In this document: piece after piece, positions 15,974 through 25,003 of the stretch
How positions within the stretch are numbered: position 1 is the stretch's first letter
Layout: each line of letters starts with the position of its first letter
From: JAGVSR01 sp031413815
Lineage (GTDB): Bacteria > Pseudomonadota > Alphaproteobacteria > Rhizobiales > Hyphomicrobiaceae
Direction: 5' to 3'
Assembly (NCBI GenBank): GCA_031413815.1
Contig: JANOFU010000114.1
Span: forward strand, 1-48,621
Length of the DNA: 48,621 nucleotides
Notes under the pieces: generated by a model
What the model was told of the DNA's origin: nothing
Database searches by the model: none
The model's input: the letters and a program-made list of their open reading frames with translations, nothing else
Program-made: the position numbers and the translations under genes

Positions 15974-18406
15974 ATGAAATTCACGCTCGCCTGGCTCAAA
16001 GACCACCTCAAGACCACCGCTACGGTCGATGAGATCGCGACCAAGCTATCAGCCATCGGCCTTGAGGTCGAAAGCGTCGAGGACCCCTCCAAGACACTCG
16101 GTGCGTTTCGCGTTGCGCGTATCGTCGAAGCCAAGCGCCACCCCAACGCCGACAAGCTGCAAGTCGTGCAAGTCGAAGTCGAAAAGGGTCAGCCACTGCT
16201 GGAAGTTGTCTGCGGCGCGCCGAATGCCCGCGCCGGTCTCATCGGTGTGTTCGCGCCACTCGGTACGCACATTCCCGGCTCCAACATTACACTAGAGAAA
16301 AAGCCCGTCCGCGGTGTCGTCTCCAATGGCATGATGTGCTCGGCTGCCGAACTTGAATTGTCATCGGAAAGTGCGGGTATTCTCGAACTCGATGCCGATC
16401 TCGCCACGCGCGTGGGCGACCGCTACATCGATGTCGCGGGCCTCGCAGATCCCGTCTTCGAGGTGAAGCTCACGCCCAATCGTCCTGACTGCACGGGTGT
16501 GCGCGGCATCGCCCGCGATCTCGCAGCCGCCGGCCTCGGCACTCTCAAGCACGAAACCCGTATCCAGGGCGTCGAGGGCAAAGACCCCTGCCCCATCGAC
16601 ATCAAGCTCGACTTCTCCAACGACACCGCCAGCGCCTGCCCGGTGTTCGCCGGACGTTACGTTAAAGCCATGGCCAACGGCCCATCGCCCGACTGGCTGC
16701 AGAACCGCCTGCGCGCCGTCGGCCTGCGCCCGATCAATGCCCTCGTCGATGTCACCAACTACATCAGCCAGGAGCATGGCCGCCCGCTGCACGTCTACGA
16801 CGCCGACAAACTCAAAGGCGCCGTTCGCGCGCGCATGGGCAAAGCTGGCGAGAGCTTCGTTGGCCTCGATGGCAAAACGTACACCGTTGACGAGACCATG
16901 TGCGTCATCGCCGATGATAGTGGCCCTCTCGGGCTTGGCGGCATCATGGGCGGCGAAGCGACTGGCTGCACTGACGCGACCAAGAACGTACTGATTGAAA
17001 GCGCCTGGTTTGATCCATTGCGCACGGCGGCTACCGGCCGAAGAACTGGCCTTGTTACGGACGCACGCTACCGCTTCGAGCGCGGCGTAGACCCAGACTC
17101 GGTCATTCCCGGCCTCGACCTCGCAACCCAGATGATCCACAAACTCTGCGGTGGCACGCCGTCCCAAGCCAAAGTCGCGGGCCACGCACCCAAAACCAAA
17201 CGCGCCATTCCGTTCGCGTTCTCCCGCGTCGAAAAACTGACCGGCGTCATCATCGACGAACCAGAAATCCGGCGTATTCTCGAAACACTCGGCTGCACCA
17301 TCGACGGCAAAGGTTCTGAGGTTGTCGTAACCACCCCGGGTTGGCGTCCAGACATCCATGGCCCCGCGGACCTTGTCGAAGAAGTCGTCCGCATCGCCGG
17401 GCTCGACAAAATCCCATTGACGCCGCTGCCGCGCATGAGCGGTGTGGCCCGACCCGTTCTGACCGAGCGCCAAAAACGCGCGCGCCGCGCCCGCCGCGCG
17501 CTAGCCGTGCGCGGCATGGTCGAAGCCATCACTTGGTCATTTGTACCGCGCGCGCAGGCGACTGTGTTCGGCGGTGGCAGCGATGCCCTCGAACTCGCCA
17601 ACCCCATTTCCGCCGACCTGTCGTCCATGCGCCCCAGCCTGTTGCCAGGCTTGCTGACCGCAATCGAACGCAACCGCAACCGCGGCTTCAACGATGCGGC
17701 CCTGTTCGAACTTGGCCAAGCCTATCGCGGCGATGCCCCAGAGGATCAGTTCCAGATCGCGGCAGGTGTCCGTGCCGGTACGGCCAAGCTCTCCGGCCAA
17801 GGCCGTGATTGGGACGGCAAAGCGTCAGACGTCACCGTGTTTGACGCCAAGGCCGACGCCGCCGCGGTGCTCGCCGCCCTCGGGCTCGACATCGCCAAAG
17901 CACAGATCACCCGCGATGCACCGGCTTGGTACCACCCCGGCCGTTCAGGAACGCTGCGTCTCGGCCCCAAAACGGTGCTCGCACACTTCGGTGAAATCCA
18001 TCCGGCAACCCTGCAAGCGCTCGACGTGTCAGCACCCGCCGCGGGCTTTGAAGTCTTCCTTGACGCTTTGCCGCCCGAGAAAAAGAAGAGCCGGGCACGC
18101 CCCGCACTTGGAGCCTCTGACCTGCTGCCCGTGCGGCGGGACTTCGCCTTCATTCTCGATCAAGCGATCAACGCCGGCGACGTCGTGAAGGCTGCGTGCG
18201 GGGCCGACAAGGCGCTGATCAGCAGCGTCTCGGTGTTCGACGTATTCGAAGGCGGTACCTTGGCCGGTGCAGGCAAAAAGTCGCTGGCCATCGAAGTGAC
18301 CCTGCAACCGGGCGAAAACACGCTTACAGACAAGGACATCGAGGCGGTCTGCCAGAAAATCATAGCAGACGTGAAGAAAGCGACTGGCGGGGAAATCCGC
18401 GGGTAG
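15974..18406 (+). CDS. pheT: Phenylalanyl-tRNA synthetase beta subunit
   Basis: An 810-residue protein with the full beta-subunit architecture: an N-terminal tRNA-binding EMAP-like domain (about 38-150, VARIVEAKRHPNADKLQVVQV), the B3/B4 editing domain (about 215-395, DVTNYISQEHGRPLHVYDADKL), B5 (about 410-480), the catalytic-like core and a C-terminal anticodon-binding FDX-ACB domain (about 715-808, LLPVRRDFAFILDQAINAGD). It hydrolyses mischarged Tyr-tRNA(Phe) and binds tRNA. Its length is normal for alphaproteobacteria, and there is no sign of damage. Confidence 0.97.
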   Translation: MKFTLAWLKDHLKTTATVDEIATKLSAIGLEVESVEDPSKTLGAFRVARIVEAKRHPNADKLQVVQVEVEKGQPLLEVVCGAPNARAGLIGVFAPLGTHIPGSNITLEKKPVRGVVSNGMMCSAAELELSSESAGILELDADLATRVGDRYIDVAGLADPVFEVKLTPNRPDCTGVRGIARDLAAAGLGTLKHETRIQGVEGKDPCPIDIKLDFSNDTASACPVFAGRYVKAMANGPSPDWLQNRLRAVGLRPINALVDVTNYISQEHGRPLHVYDADKLKGAVRARMGKAGESFVGLDGKTYTVDETMCVIADDSGPLGLGGIMGGEATGCTDATKNVLIESAWFDPLRTAATGRRTGLVTDARYRFERGVDPDSVIPGLDLATQMIHKLCGGTPSQAKVAGHAPKTKRAIPFAFSRVEKLTGVIIDEPEIRRILETLGCTIDGKGSEVVVTTPGWRPDIHGPADLVEEVVRIAGLDKIPLTPLPRMSGVARPVLTERQKRARRARRALAVRGMVEAITWSFVPRAQATVFGGGSDALELANPISADLSSMRPSLLPGLLTAIERNRNRGFNDAALFELGQAYRGDAPEDQFQIAAGVRAGTAKLSGQGRDWDGKASDVTVFDAKADAAAVLAALGLDIAKAQITRDAPAWYHPGRSGTLRLGPKTVLAHFGEIHPATLQALDVSAPAAGFEVFLDALPPEKKKSRARPALGASDLLPVRRDFAFILDQAINAGDVVKAACGADKALISSVSVFDVFEGGTLAGAGKKSLAIEVTLQPGENTLTDKDIEAVCQKIIADVKKATGGEIRG

Positions 18407-18452
18407 CCTATTTAATGTCTGCTGATCCGCTTGAACCAGGGGACACCGCCAC

Positions 18453-19814
18453 ATGACGACCACCCAAGATTTCCCCAAATCTCCAACGATGACCGTCGCC
18501 AAGCCAGACAAGCATCACATCGTTGTGGTTGGCGGTGGAGCGGGCGGGCTGGAACTCGCCACGCAGCTCGGCCACAAAATCGGCCGCAAAGGCAAAGCCA
18601 CCATCACACTCGTCGACCGGTCGCGGACGCACATCTGGAAGCCTCTGCTGCATGAAATCGCTGCCGGCAGCATGGACACCGGACGCCACGAACTGGAGTA
18701 CATGGCCCAGGGCCATTGGCACAATTTCAAGTTCCGCTACGGCGAAATGGTCGGCCTCGACCGCGGCAACAAGCGCGTGCACTTAGCGGCGACACTGGAC
18801 GAAGAAGGCCGCGAGATCACGCCGGACCGTTGGATCCCCTACGACACGCTCGTCATCGCCATCGGCAGCTTGACCAACGACTTCGGAACGCCCGGTGTGA
18901 AAGAGCACGCCATCATGCTCGACACCCCCGAGCAAGCCGAAAAGTTCAATCGCCGCCTGATCAACGCATGTGTGCGTGCGCATGCTCAAGCCGATCCCAT
19001 CCGGCCTGAGCAGCTTGATGTCGCCATCATCGGCGCGGGTGCCACCGGCACAGAATTGTCAGCGGAACTGCACCGGACAGCCCGCGGCGTCGTCGAATTC
19101 GGTCTCGACCGCATCGATCCCGATAAGGACATCAAGATCACGTTGATCGAAGCCAATGAGCGCATCTTGTCGGCGTTGCCGGAACGCATCTCTGATGCGA
19201 CATCCGAGGTTTTGCGCGGCCTTAAAGTGGAAATCCGCACCAACTCTCTCGTCACGGAAGTTACCAAGGACGGTGTCAAGCTGAAGAATGGTGAGTTCAT
19301 TCCGTCGGAACTCGTGGTCTGGGCAGCGGGCGTCAAAGGCCCGGATGTTTTGGCCAAGCTCGATGGTCTCGAAGTCAGCCGCGCCAACACGCTGGTCATC
19401 AAGCCAACGCTGCAGACGACGCAAGACGACAACATCTTCGCCTTCGGCGACTGCGCGCATCTTGTGCCCGCAGGCGAACAGTGGCCGATTCCGCCGCGCG
19501 CCCAGGCCGCGCACCAGCAATCGTCGCATCTCGTCAAGCAACTCCGCAACCGGCTCGACGGCCAGCCACTGGAACCCTTCAAATACCGCGACTTCGGTTC
19601 ACTGATCTCGCTCGGCCATTATTCGACTGTTGGCAGCCTCATGGGTTTCGTTACAGGCCGCAAGATGATCATCGAAGGCTTCCTTGCCAAGATGATGTAC
19701 CGCTCGCTCTACAAGATGCATGAGACGGCCATTCACGGTTACTGGAAGACCACACTCGAAACGGTCTCCCGCCTTCTCACTCGCCGCACCGGCCCGCAGG
19801 TGAAGCTGCACTAG
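18453..19814 (+). CDS. NAD(P)/FAD-dependent oxidoreductase, NDH-2 type
   Basis: A 453-residue flavoprotein of the type II NADH dehydrogenase family, which passes electrons from NADH to quinone without pumping protons. The FAD-binding dinucleotide fold is IVVVGGGAGGLELATQLG (about 23-40), and the NAD(P)-binding fold is VAIIGAGATGTELSAEL (about 190-206). The second FAD motif is NIFAFGDCAHL, and PPRAQAAHQQ is typical of NDH-2. The hydrophobic/basic C-terminus could anchor it to the inner membrane. The ATG at 18453 has AGGGGA upstream. It lies 46 bp after pheT and may be cotranscribed. Confidence 0.9.
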   Translation: MTTTQDFPKSPTMTVAKPDKHHIVVVGGGAGGLELATQLGHKIGRKGKATITLVDRSRTHIWKPLLHEIAAGSMDTGRHELEYMAQGHWHNFKFRYGEMVGLDRGNKRVHLAATLDEEGREITPDRWIPYDTLVIAIGSLTNDFGTPGVKEHAIMLDTPEQAEKFNRRLINACVRAHAQADPIRPEQLDVAIIGAGATGTELSAELHRTARGVVEFGLDRIDPDKDIKITLIEANERILSALPERISDATSEVLRGLKVEIRTNSLVTEVTKDGVKLKNGEFIPSELVVWAAGVKGPDVLAKLDGLEVSRANTLVIKPTLQTTQDDNIFAFGDCAHLVPAGEQWPIPPRAQAAHQQSSHLVKQLRNRLDGQPLEPFKYRDFGSLISLGHYSTVGSLMGFVTGRKMIIEGFLAKMMYRSLYKMHETAIHGYWKTTLETVSRLLTRRTGPQVKLH

Positions 19815-19904
19815 CTGCGACACAAACAGCCCGCCTCAGAACGCATTCTCAATCCGTCGTGGCCACTGCCGCGGCGCAACGAGGATCAGATCAAAGCCGA
19901 TATC

Positions 19905-20213
19905 TTAGGACTGATAGCGGGCGTGGCGGGCCAGCCAAAGATCGGCGGCGCGGTGAATACGCTGCATTTGGCCCCGGCCCATGGCGGCATGGGCGTCCTC
20001 ATCGGACACGCTGGCGCGGCTTTTGACCTCAACAAACACCAAACGAGTGCCGCGCACCGCAACGATGTCGATCTCGCCAGCGGCTGACAGCCATTGCCGG
20101 TCGAGGATGCGGTAGCCCTGGCTGATCATACTGGCGACCGCCAACCATTCCGACCAGCGCCCGCGCGCGCCGCGCTTGTGCCGGTCGCTGGTGGGTGCTG
20201 GGTGGCCGCTCAT
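19905..20213 (-). CDS. YraN family (UPF0102) endonuclease-fold protein
   Basis: A 102-residue protein of the Holliday-junction-resolvase-like UPF0102 family. The signature GEIDIVAVRGTRLVFVEVKSR (about 46-66) supplies the Asp and the Glu-x-Lys of a restriction-endonuclease-type active site. Function remains poorly defined. Its ATG overlaps the rsmI stop by 4 bp (ATGA), the conserved rsmI-yraN order. A Ser-rich/basic N-terminus precedes the fold. Confidence 0.9.
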   Translation of the reverse strand: MSGHPAPTSDRHKRGARGRWSEWLAVASMISQGYRILDRQWLSAAGEIDIVAVRGTRLVFVEVKSRASVSDEDAHAAMGRGQMQRIHRAADLWLARHARYQS

Positions 20214-21124
20214 GGGCCGCCTCGCCGCAAACTGAGACCCAGATCGTAGACCCGTGACTTGGGCACAGACAGCAAATCTGCGATCGCGGCCGCGGCATCG
20301 CGCAGGCTCATCGATTGCAACGCGGCATTGAGTTTCTCGATGATCAGATCGTCCGACACCTCAATGGCTTCCGGCGGGCCGACGAGGATGACAATTTCGC
20401 CCTTGACCGGCACATCCTTTATCGCCGCAGCTAGAACGTCGAGGCGACCGCGCTGCACGTCTTCGTAGAGCTTGGTCATTTCACGCGCCACAGCGGCGGG
20501 GCGGGGGCCCAGCATGTGGGCCAAGTCAGCCAACGTATCGGCCACCCGGGACGGGGATTCAAAGAAAACGAGCGTTCCAGGAATAGTGGCCAACTCGCGA
20601 ATGCGCGAGCGGCGCGCACCTTCGCGTGGCGGCAGGAACCCGCCGAAGAAAAACGAGTCCGTCGGCAACCCGGCGATGGTCAAAGCCGTCAGCACGGCGC
20701 AGGCTCCTGGAATGGACACGACGCTGTGGCCGGCAGCCAGCGCCTCGCGGACCAGCTTGAACCCTGGATCTGACACCAGCGGCGTGCCAGCGTCTGAAAT
20801 GAGCGCAACGCGCTTGCCCGCGGTCAGCTCAGCCAAAACGCGCGGCCGCTGCTCGTCGGCGTTGTGCTCGTGATAGGGCCGCGTGGTGGCGTGAATGCTG
20901 AAGTGCGACAGGAGTGTGCGGCTGTGGCGGGTATCTTCGCAATAGATGACGTCGGCGCGCGTCAACACAGCCAGTGCCCGCAGCGTGATGTCAGCCAAAT
21001 TACCGATCGGCGTCGCCACCAGATAGAGGCCGGCGGATAACGGTTCAGAAATCAGCCGTCCGGCGACGGCGGCTGCCCGCTCTGGGGCGCCCGCTTCGGT
21101 CTCACTTGCGGGATCGTGCGTCAC
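20210..21124 (-). CDS. rsmI: 16S rRNA (cytidine1402-2'-O)-methyltransferase
   Basis: A 304-residue SAM-dependent tetrapyrrole-methylase-fold enzyme that 2'-O-methylates C1402 in the 30S decoding centre. The segments LYLVATPIGNLADITLRAL, VIYCEDTRHSRTLLSHF, LISDAGTPLVSDPG and GACAVLTALTIAGLPTD are diagnostic. The chosen start is GTG at 21124 with AAAAAAGG upstream. The frame is open a further 88 codons, but that part has no conserved character and overlaps the promoter zone of the divergent lipoprotein gene. It is translationally coupled to yraN. Confidence 0.94.
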   Translation of the reverse strand: MTHDPASETEAGAPERAAAVAGRLISEPLSAGLYLVATPIGNLADITLRALAVLTRADVIYCEDTRHSRTLLSHFSIHATTRPYHEHNADEQRPRVLAELTAGKRVALISDAGTPLVSDPGFKLVREALAAGHSVVSIPGACAVLTALTIAGLPTDSFFFGGFLPPREGARRSRIRELATIPGTLVFFESPSRVADTLADLAHMLGPRPAAVAREMTKLYEDVQRGRLDVLAAAIKDVPVKGEIVILVGPPEAIEVSDDLIIEKLNAALQSMSLRDAAAAIADLLSVPKSRVYDLGLSLRRGGP

Positions 21125-21369
21125 AAAACACCAGCCTTTTTTCACTGCCGATCGCGCCAAAACCAGCGCCAGAAAAGTGTTTCGCGTTTTTTGCGCGCAA
21201 TAACCAGAGACTTTTGGTTCACAGGTCCCGGATACCACTTTGCTTTGATGTGCGAAGCAGTTAGGTGGCTTACGACGTTTAGCCCGCGCAGGGGGGGTGT
21301 CGTGCCAGACGTGCGGGTCTGAAGGGTGCACGCAACGGTGCAAGCGCCCGCTAGAAGGATCGGAACGAG

Positions 21370-22611
21370 ATGACGGCATGGACGCCACGCATCGCCCACG
21401 GCTGCAGGATCGCTGCGGCCTGTTTAGTCCTCAGTTTGGCTGGATGCGCCGCGAACCTGCCGGGGCCTGGATTGACCACAGCGTCCGTCGAAGCGGGCAC
21501 GCCAGCCACGACCAAGCCGGCCGCGCAGAGCGCCGCCAAAATCGCGATGCTTCTTCCATTGAGCGGCGGGCCAGAACTCGCGACGATTGCCAAGGCGATG
21601 AAGCAAGCGGGCGAGATGGCCCTCTTCGACCACGACAACCCGCATATTCGATTGATCGTCAAAGACGATAAGGGAACGCCAGACGGCGCGCGCGAAGCGG
21701 CCAACCAGGCCCTGCAAGAGGGTGCGGAGATTATCGTTGGTCCGCTGCTGAGTTCGTCGGTCCTGCCGGCCGCGAGTGTCGCCCAGCCCGCTCACAAACC
21801 TATCGTCGCATTCTCAAACGACACGCGCGTGGCCGGCAACGGCGTCTACTTGATGAGCTTCCTGATCGAGCAAGACATTGAGCGCATCGTGTCGTTTGCC
21901 GTCTCCCAGGGCAAGCAGCGCTTCGCCGCTCTCATTCCCGATAACGCCTATGGACGGGTGGTCGAGACGGCGTTCCGCAGCTCGGTGAACCGGGCGGGCG
22001 GCAGCATTCATTCCCTAGAGGTTTACCCGCTCAAGGCAACCGGCATGCTGCCTCACGTAAAAAGCATTGGAGAAACGATCACCGCTGCCGCCGCGGCTGG
22101 CGCTCCGATCGACGCACTGTTCCTGCCGGGTGGCGAAGAGACGTTGCCGCATATCGCGCCGATGCTGGCCTATGCCGGTATCGACCCCAAGAGTACCAAG
22201 CTAATCGGAACCGGGGCATGGGACTATCCCGGCATTGAACGCAATGCCGCCTTTGCCGGGGGCTGGTATCCAGGATCGGACCCGGCAGCCTGGAAGGACT
22301 TTGCCGAGCGGTTCACGCGGACTTATGGATCGCCGCCGCCACGCCTAGCGAGCCTCGCCTTTGACGCCGTTGGCCTCGCCATTTCATTGTCTTCTGCTCC
22401 GGACGCCGAGCGATTTACGGCCGCTGGCCTGACCCGGCCAATCCCATACATGGGCGTTGATGGGCCAACACGGTTTGGTACGTCTGGCTTGCCCGAACGC
22501 AGTCTCGCGGTTCTTGAGGTGCAGCCTTATGGGGCGGCCATGATCGACGCGCCGAAAGCACCGGGTGGCCCGACACAGGTTTCCGCCGCGGCGTCGCCAC
22601 CGGTGCGCTGA
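21370..22611 (+). CDS. LpoA-like lipoprotein (penicillin-binding protein activator)
   Basis: A 413-residue exported lipoprotein: the signal peptide ends at the lipobox LAGC (Cys26), followed by a flexible Ala/Thr/Pro linker and a periplasmic-binding-protein type I domain (about 56-390; KIAMLLPLSGG, EIIVGPLLSSSVLPAASVAQ, RFAALIPDNAYGR). The family resembles LpoA and Leu/Ile/Val-binding proteins. In alphaproteobacteria it is typically divergent from rsmI-yraN, as here. Regulation of peptidoglycan synthases is inferred from LpoA and not shown for this branch. It lacks the N-terminal TPR domain of E. coli LpoA. Confidence 0.88.
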   Translation: MTAWTPRIAHGCRIAAACLVLSLAGCAANLPGPGLTTASVEAGTPATTKPAAQSAAKIAMLLPLSGGPELATIAKAMKQAGEMALFDHDNPHIRLIVKDDKGTPDGAREAANQALQEGAEIIVGPLLSSSVLPAASVAQPAHKPIVAFSNDTRVAGNGVYLMSFLIEQDIERIVSFAVSQGKQRFAALIPDNAYGRVVETAFRSSVNRAGGSIHSLEVYPLKATGMLPHVKSIGETITAAAAAGAPIDALFLPGGEETLPHIAPMLAYAGIDPKSTKLIGTGAWDYPGIERNAAFAGGWYPGSDPAAWKDFAERFTRTYGSPPPRLASLAFDAVGLAISLSSAPDAERFTAAGLTRPIPYMGVDGPTRFGTSGLPERSLAVLEVQPYGAAMIDAPKAPGGPTQVSAAASPPVR

Positions 22612-22636
22612 GCTAAACTTGTTCGAAGGCTTGAAT

Positions 22637-23047
22637 TCAGGCCGCGATCGACTTGCGGCGACGGAAGGTTTCGAACTCTGAGGCCGCGCGCGCGATGATC
22701 AAGGCAGGCGCCGCGACGGCATCCACCTTCAACGGAACGATGGTGGCCAATTCCGCTTTCAACGTCTGCAGGGCATACGTCGCGGCATCCAGCTGGGCGC
22801 TCGCCGCGAGCTGATAGCTCCGGATCCCGGCTGTCCGTTCGACGGCAGATAACAGGCACCCCGACAGCCGCTGCCACTGGTCGTGGGCTCCAATACGCGG
22901 CTGGAGGTTCGCGGTTCCGGCGGTCGCGGACACAGCAGCAGCGGCCGCGCGCGTCTGAACCGTCAGAGCGCCCAGTCCGATAGCAGTGGCGAGCCGTGAC
23001 AGCATGGTGCGGATCTTGGAAATGCGCCAATTGGCGCGCAATTTCAT
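22637..23047 (-). CDS. Hypothetical protein, possibly exported
   Basis: About 136 residues with a basic start (KLRANWRISKIRT) and a hydrophobic stretch (about 18-36) that could be a signal or anchor. An Ala-rich helical region and a basic end (FETFRRRKSIAA) follow. I do not recognise a family. The start is uncertain: ATG at 23047 or 23005, or GTG at 23140. It converges with the lipoprotein gene, 25 bp away. Codon use and GC pattern look coding, but support is modest. Confidence 0.5.
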   Translation of the reverse strand: MKLRANWRISKIRTMLSRLATAIGLGALTVQTRAAAAAVSATAGTANLQPRIGAHDQWQRLSGCLLSAVERTAGIRSYQLAASAQLDAATYALQTLKAELATIVPLKVDAVAAPALIIARAASEFETFRRRKSIAA

Positions 23048-23279
23048 TTCGCGTGTTTCGCTTTTTCTGGTTTTCACCAAAAGCAACCCACCAAAGAACG
23101 CGACTTCATTGAGAATGTCTTTATTTGCTCTTATCCACAAGCAAATTGTGGGAGATTAACCAAAGTTGGTGTGCTGAGCAGCGGAATAAACCGGGTTTCT
23201 GGAGTGAATGAGCCAGGACGCCGCCGGCAGATCACTCGCGAACTTATGAGCGGCGCGGCTCGGTCACGCCGGCGCCGGA

Positions 23280-24899
23280 TCAGCGAACCTTCGCCGGTCT
23301 GTTGGTGCCAGCAGCGGCAGCGGCAGCGGTCCCGGACGTTTTGAGCGACGCCTTGATGACCTTTTTTGCAGGCTTAGAGATCGGGCGAACGCTTTGAAGC
23401 GACGTCTCTTTTTTGGGCTTGAGAGCAGCAGAGGGTGCCCTAGAGATGGCGGCAAGACGCATACCCGTGAATCGGTAGTGTCCCGTAATCTCATCAACGA
23501 AGAGGCCGTCTTCCTGTTGGGGACCCCAGCCGCGGTTGTGAATAATCATCGGCCGGCCGGATGGCGCATAGCGGTCGGAGACAACGGCAATATGCGTGCG
23601 CGAATGCCGGTTTTGCGGCCGGTAATAACTGATTATATCTCCCGGACGGTAATCCTCAGCGAAAGTCGTGATTGGCAAGGACTCGCCGTGAAGAGTGAAA
23701 AACCGGCGTAATGTATCGACCCGCCGGTGCGCAATATTTTTATCGTCTGAGCCGGCCCGCGTCTTATGCACCAGCTCCTGCAAATCAATGCCGACGTCCC
23801 GGTAGGCCCGGATGATCACGTCGGTGCATACGCCATACATGGGGGCCACATCGCCCATCGGATAGCCAATTTGGGTGTAACGGTCGTTGTAGATCACGAA
23901 CTCGTGGATCTGGCTGCGAGCCGCCTGCGCCAGTTCAAGCCCAAACGCCTCCGGGTCCGGGGCGGGGGTGTCGCGTCGGTTTGCCAAGACTGTGGGCCGC
24001 GGACGCTCGGCGGCTGGAAAGCACTGCGTGTCTGAGATCGCCGATTGGCCTTCGATTTCGGGCGAAGTCATCACCGGTACAGCACTGTCTGGTGGAAGTG
24101 CTGGCACGACGACAGCGGATGGTGGTGAGGGCACGGGTGCCAGGCCGGGCGGCGTCGCCAACGCCAGATCAACCGGCTTTGACGCAAGTGCAGCAACTCC
24201 GGGTGCAAGGGGCACCTCGACGTCGTTCGACGGGGCGCCGGGGATCACTGCGGGTGTTGGAGCTGCGGTTGCAGCCGCTGCCGTCAGGGGGGCTGTCGGC
24301 ACCAATGGGGGTTCGGACGACGCCGAGTTTGTTGCGATTTGCGCGGGCGCCTCCTGCGTCAAAGGCTGCACGCCGGGATCCTGAACAACTTCCGGTGCTG
24401 GCGTCATCTGCCGCGGCAACCCAGTCAGCGCGCGCTTTTCCCCGGCCTGCGTTTCAAGACTGTGGCGCGCGACCAAGAGGTTGCGATCTCCGGCCTGACG
24501 ATCCAACTGCATCACCCCGATGGCAATAGCTGTGATCATGAACGGCATCATCAGGACCGCCAGATCGCGGCAATGGCGGCTGAATGCTACGGTTGTTTGC
24601 GGATCGGGCATCGGTCGCGGCGGCAGTAAACGCCGGGGCGGAACGGAAGTACTCATCAGCGGCGATTGAGCGGGAGGACCAAGCTTGGTCGTTGCTGCAA
24701 CGGCGGCTTTGATCGCCGGCGTCTTGGTCAGTGCCTTGGCCGGTGTCTTGCCAGGATCGCGCGGACGGGTCATCGCCTGGACGGCTTTCGGCGTTACCAC
24801 CAATGCAGCCGGTGGCACCGCCGCTACCGGGTGGGCAGCGCACGCAGGTTTGCCCTTGGGCTTTCGCGGCTTCTTCACGTCACCCGCCTGACTTCGCAC
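23280..24899 (-). CDS. DUF1287 protein with long N-terminal anchor and linker
   Basis: A 539-residue protein, far longer than the roughly 200-250 residues of usual DUF1287 proteins. Residues 1-110 are basic and Pro/Ala-rich, 113-131 is a single transmembrane helix (LAVLMMPFMITAIAIGVMQ), 150-310 is an Ala/Pro/Val-rich linker, and 316-480 is the DUF1287 domain. The domain shows YTQIGYPMGDVAPMYGVCTD with Cys358, HRRVDTLRRFF, YRPGDIISYY, HIAVVSD with His436, IIHNRGWG and GHYRFTG. The Cys/His layout suggests an NlpC/P60-like cell-wall amidase or transferase, placed in the periplasm. A basic tail (480-539) follows. The start is GTG at 24899 or GTG at 24878. Confidence 0.82.
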   Translation of the reverse strand: MRSQAGDVKKPRKPKGKPACAAHPVAAVPPAALVVTPKAVQAMTRPRDPGKTPAKALTKTPAIKAAVAATTKLGPPAQSPLMSTSVPPRRLLPPRPMPDPQTTVAFSRHCRDLAVLMMPFMITAIAIGVMQLDRQAGDRNLLVARHSLETQAGEKRALTGLPRQMTPAPEVVQDPGVQPLTQEAPAQIATNSASSEPPLVPTAPLTAAAATAAPTPAVIPGAPSNDVEVPLAPGVAALASKPVDLALATPPGLAPVPSPPSAVVVPALPPDSAVPVMTSPEIEGQSAISDTQCFPAAERPRPTVLANRRDTPAPDPEAFGLELAQAARSQIHEFVIYNDRYTQIGYPMGDVAPMYGVCTDVIIRAYRDVGIDLQELVHKTRAGSDDKNIAHRRVDTLRRFFTLHGESLPITTFAEDYRPGDIISYYRPQNRHSRTHIAVVSDRYAPSGRPMIIHNRGWGPQQEDGLFVDEITGHYRFTGMRLAAISRAPSAALKPKKETSLQSVRPISKPAKKVIKASLKTSGTAAAAAAGTNRPAKVR

Positions 24900-25003
24900 T
24901 GACGGCGCACACGCATGTTTGAAGTATACGTCGTAACGCGCTGACAGGCCATAAGAAAATCGACATTGCGGTCGCAGTTAAGAGTTGCGCCGCCAAGACG
25001 GGC

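Noticed and set aside
21125..21388. 88-codon upstream extension of rsmI
   Set aside because: It is not conserved in character and overlaps the divergent lipoprotein start; a GTG with AAGG upstream fits the normal protein length.
23131..23139. Perfect DnaA-box sequence TTATCCACA in an AT-rich stretch
   Set aside because: Only one exact box is present, no cluster or origin-type neighbours were seen, and one chance match in a window of this size is not surprising.
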